From JARFQH01 sp963825595 (lineage in GTDB: Bacteria; Desulfobacterota; Desulfobacteria; Desulfobacterales; SG8-13), in NCBI GenBank assembly GCA_963825595.1, contig CAWGUE010000001.1, positions 62,001 through 126,000 on the forward strand: 64,000 nt of DNA. Direction: 5' to 3'. This document shows, in pieces, positions 63,401 to 64,000 of the stretch. A model generated the notes under the pieces. The model saw only the letters and a list, made by a program, of their open reading frames with translations, had not been told where the DNA came from and did no database searches. A program made the position numbers and the translations under genes. How positions within the stretch are numbered: the first letter of the stretch is position 1; each line of letters begins with the position of its first letter.

Positions 63401-63762
63401 CTCCTGATGAAGGCGACACGGTCACCTTCACCGTCACGGTCACAAACAACGGTCCGGCCCAGGCTTCAAACGTCAGCATCGATGACGCGCTGCCGGCTGG
63501 CCTGACGATTGGTTCGGTAACTCCGAGCACCGGAACATGGACCGCACCCACATGGACCATCGGGACCCTGGCTGACGGCGCCAGTGCCACGTTGACGATC
63601 CAGGCCACGGTCAACGCCGGTACCGCCGGTTCCACTATCACAAACACGGTCACCAACGTTACCCTGGATCAGGTGGACAGCAACACCACCGCCGATGATC
63701 CCAGTGAGTCGGTCACCGTCGGCAACAGCACGGATCTTGTGATCGGTAAAGACCGTCGATAA
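60433..63762 (+). CDS. giant beta-helix protein, fourth part (frameshifted fragment)
   Basis: The meaningful reading begins near 60,475 (YGLDLDTFDVSALVSDG). It includes the fourth SdrD/B-type module (VGHVFDDVNFGGGAGRDL), a beta-helix block (NTNDSGQGSLREFIENAN, then repeated NYIGTD..G, IGGT and NVISGN), and the YVGSTAGQATFANARVEIF module. A Calx-beta-like domain follows (VTVEDITEIEGTGLLFTVTL, VLVEGNETFTVIL), then two full 122-residue DUF11 repeats. The frame ends at 63,762 because of an extra A in AAA near 63,748. Confidence 0.7.
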   Translation: MSITVQSILSASTTTYGLDLDTFDVSALVSDGDTSASNRVSVGPDLVILNAVVLEAKTDIIVGHVFDDVNFGGGAGRDLATAAAAAPGFSVGRPNARAELYDAAGNFLRATTTDSDGRYGFAGIPNGNYFVRVVNNTVTPARSGATGNEWPVQTFRTNATTGTPVAVTNEVGGADPTVQDDPANTTSANLFSITAQSVAPVAIGGYLSVIDVNFGFNFDTIVNTNDSGQGSLREFIENANALSNTNLAQAGMTAGIETSIFQIPGAGPFSIQPATALPTVTDPVVLDGTTQPGWTSAPIIELDGSLIATDNTHGLHLTAGGSTVRGFVINRFATAGSSGIYLATGGNNTVEGNYVGIDSTGTLARANGRGGIYVLNSGGNTIGGTTDAARNVVSSSTWDITLEGASSTNNVIVGNYVGTDKNGTAAIGAIHGIVIWNAPNNRVGGTSIAERNVISGNPNCGILLTSAGSTGNELQGNYIGTDATGGVALGNRLGVCLSNAHNTIVGGTASGAANVISGNTSNGFILSSGATGNVIQGNFIGTDATSSIALGNGSSDSTHGIWISDGSNNTIGGTGIGEPNIIVNNANAGVYVAVGAGNIISGNAIYSNGSIGIDLGPIDGVTTNDDAKTSGQPNLLMDFPVFTTATLLGTNLFVTGYVGSTAGQATFANARVEIFESDNDASGHGEGQTFLGVLTADGSGNFSGTIDVSGKGLAAGENITGTATDGSNNTSEFGTHRIVVAPAVTVEDITEIEGTGLLFTVTLDYAVSGGFDVTVGFTDGTASGGAAPLATPEDFANDAVTLNFAGTADETQSFTVATLDDVLVEGNETFTVILAASNANVDASDTAVGTITENDTDLVVTKTVDNGTPDEGDTVTFTVTVTNSGSVQVTNVSIDDVLPAGLTAGTITPSQGSFTAPTWTIGTIDSGANATLTIQATVDAGTAGSTITNMVTNVSLDQVDSDTTADDLSESITVGNATDLVITKIVDNGTPDEGDTVTFTVTVTNNGPAQASNVSIDDALPAGLTIGSVTPSTGTWTAPTWTIGTLADGASATLTIQATVNAGTAGSTITNTVTNVTLDQVDSNTTADDPSESVTVGNSTDLVIGKDRR

Positions 63763-64000
63763 CGGAACGCCGGATGAGGGCGACACGGTCACCTTCACCG
63801 TCACGGTCACAAACAACGGTCCGGCCCAGGCCACCAATGTCAGTATCGATGATGTGCTGCCGGCCGGTTTGACGACCGGTACGGTAACTCCGAGCCAGGG
63901 ACAGTGGACCGCACCCACATGGACCATCGGGACCATGGCAGACGGCGCAAGCGCCACGTTAACGATCCAGGCCACCGTCAACGCCGGTACCGCCGGTTCC
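63001..64000 (+). repeat. tandem 366-bp DUF11 repeats at the gene's 3' part
   Basis: Units begin at 63001, 63367 and 63733, exactly 366 bp (122 residues) apart. Shared blocks such as GAGGGCGACACGGTCACC and CCACATGGACCATCGGGACC make them near-identical at the DNA level. The third unit carries a one-base insertion and runs off the window. Such arrays are prone to copy-number change. Confidence 0.85.
63749..64000 (+). CDS. giant beta-helix protein, last visible part (runs off window)
   Basis: After the one-base insertion the third DUF11 repeat continues in the next frame as KTVDNGTPDEGDTVTFTVTV and onward to the window edge without a stop. The C-terminal anchor or sorting signal of the protein is therefore not visible. 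Confidence 0.6.

Noticed and set aside
63001..64000. Tandem 366-bp array considered as a satellite or VNTR outside genes
   Set aside because: The units are in coding frame and encode DUF11 domains, so it is an intragenic domain array.

Overview
The window reads as chromosomal DNA from a Gram-negative, respiring, signalling-rich bacterium. The most likely home is Desulfobacterota (Desulfobacterales-like). That assignment is an inference from the genes seen together: a narGHJI nitrate reductase with FmdE and molybdopterin-domain partners, a hemerythrin beside a NorR-type regulator, many multi-PAS kinases and sigma54 activators, PhnD-like sensor proteins, and several families of short intergenic inverted-repeat elements. 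No rRNA or intact tRNA gene was seen, so the placement is not firm.

Layout. 0-10 kb is housekeeping: the end of an acyltransferase, a small Cys-rich protein, a D-glutamate cyclase-like protein, an OmpA lipoprotein, a pyrB-argF pair with a META-domain lipoprotein, a zinc peptidase, and a 667-residue protein made almost wholly of ~35-residue helical repeats. 10-14 kb has a BaeSR-like two-component pair, a secreted helical protein, and a TA-flanked miniature element that interrupts a tiny membrane-protein gene. 14-25 kb is a minus-strand nitrate-respiration cluster, narG-narH-narJ-narI-narK-fmdE-(repeat)-moeA-like-usp. 25-27.5 kb has a hemerythrin gene with a consensus sigma54 promoter, divergent from a NorR-like activator, forming a probable nitric-oxide response unit. 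27.5-37 kb holds a large GAF/PAS hybrid kinase and a probable c-di-GMP operon: GGDEF, then a HEAT-like protein, an HD-GYP protein and a receiver/DUF4388 protein.

37-44 kb is a TolC-like gene, three tandem PhnD-like binding proteins and a sensor kinase. Three of these five genes carry several frameshifts, and a kinase remnant follows. 44-50 kb has a membrane PAS kinase, an NtrC-type sigma54 activator and a ParE/antitoxin pair. A 950-bp gene-free stretch follows. It holds a structured element, a tRNA-like 3' fragment, two tandem palindromes and, about 100 bp further on, a consensus sigma54 promoter. That promoter precedes a small receiver-like gene and then a giant secreted beta-helix protein gene that fills 50.6-64 kb and runs off the window. 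The giant gene is built from four ~3-kb super-repeats and a tail of 122-residue DUF11 repeats. Five frameshifts break it in this sequence.

The most notable feature beyond single genes is the number of unrelated short repeat families (called A, B, C, D, F and H here, plus one TA-flanked miniature element). Several abut stop codons. One copy of family A carries another inverted-repeat element nested inside it, and family C shows a compensatory base-pair change between copies.
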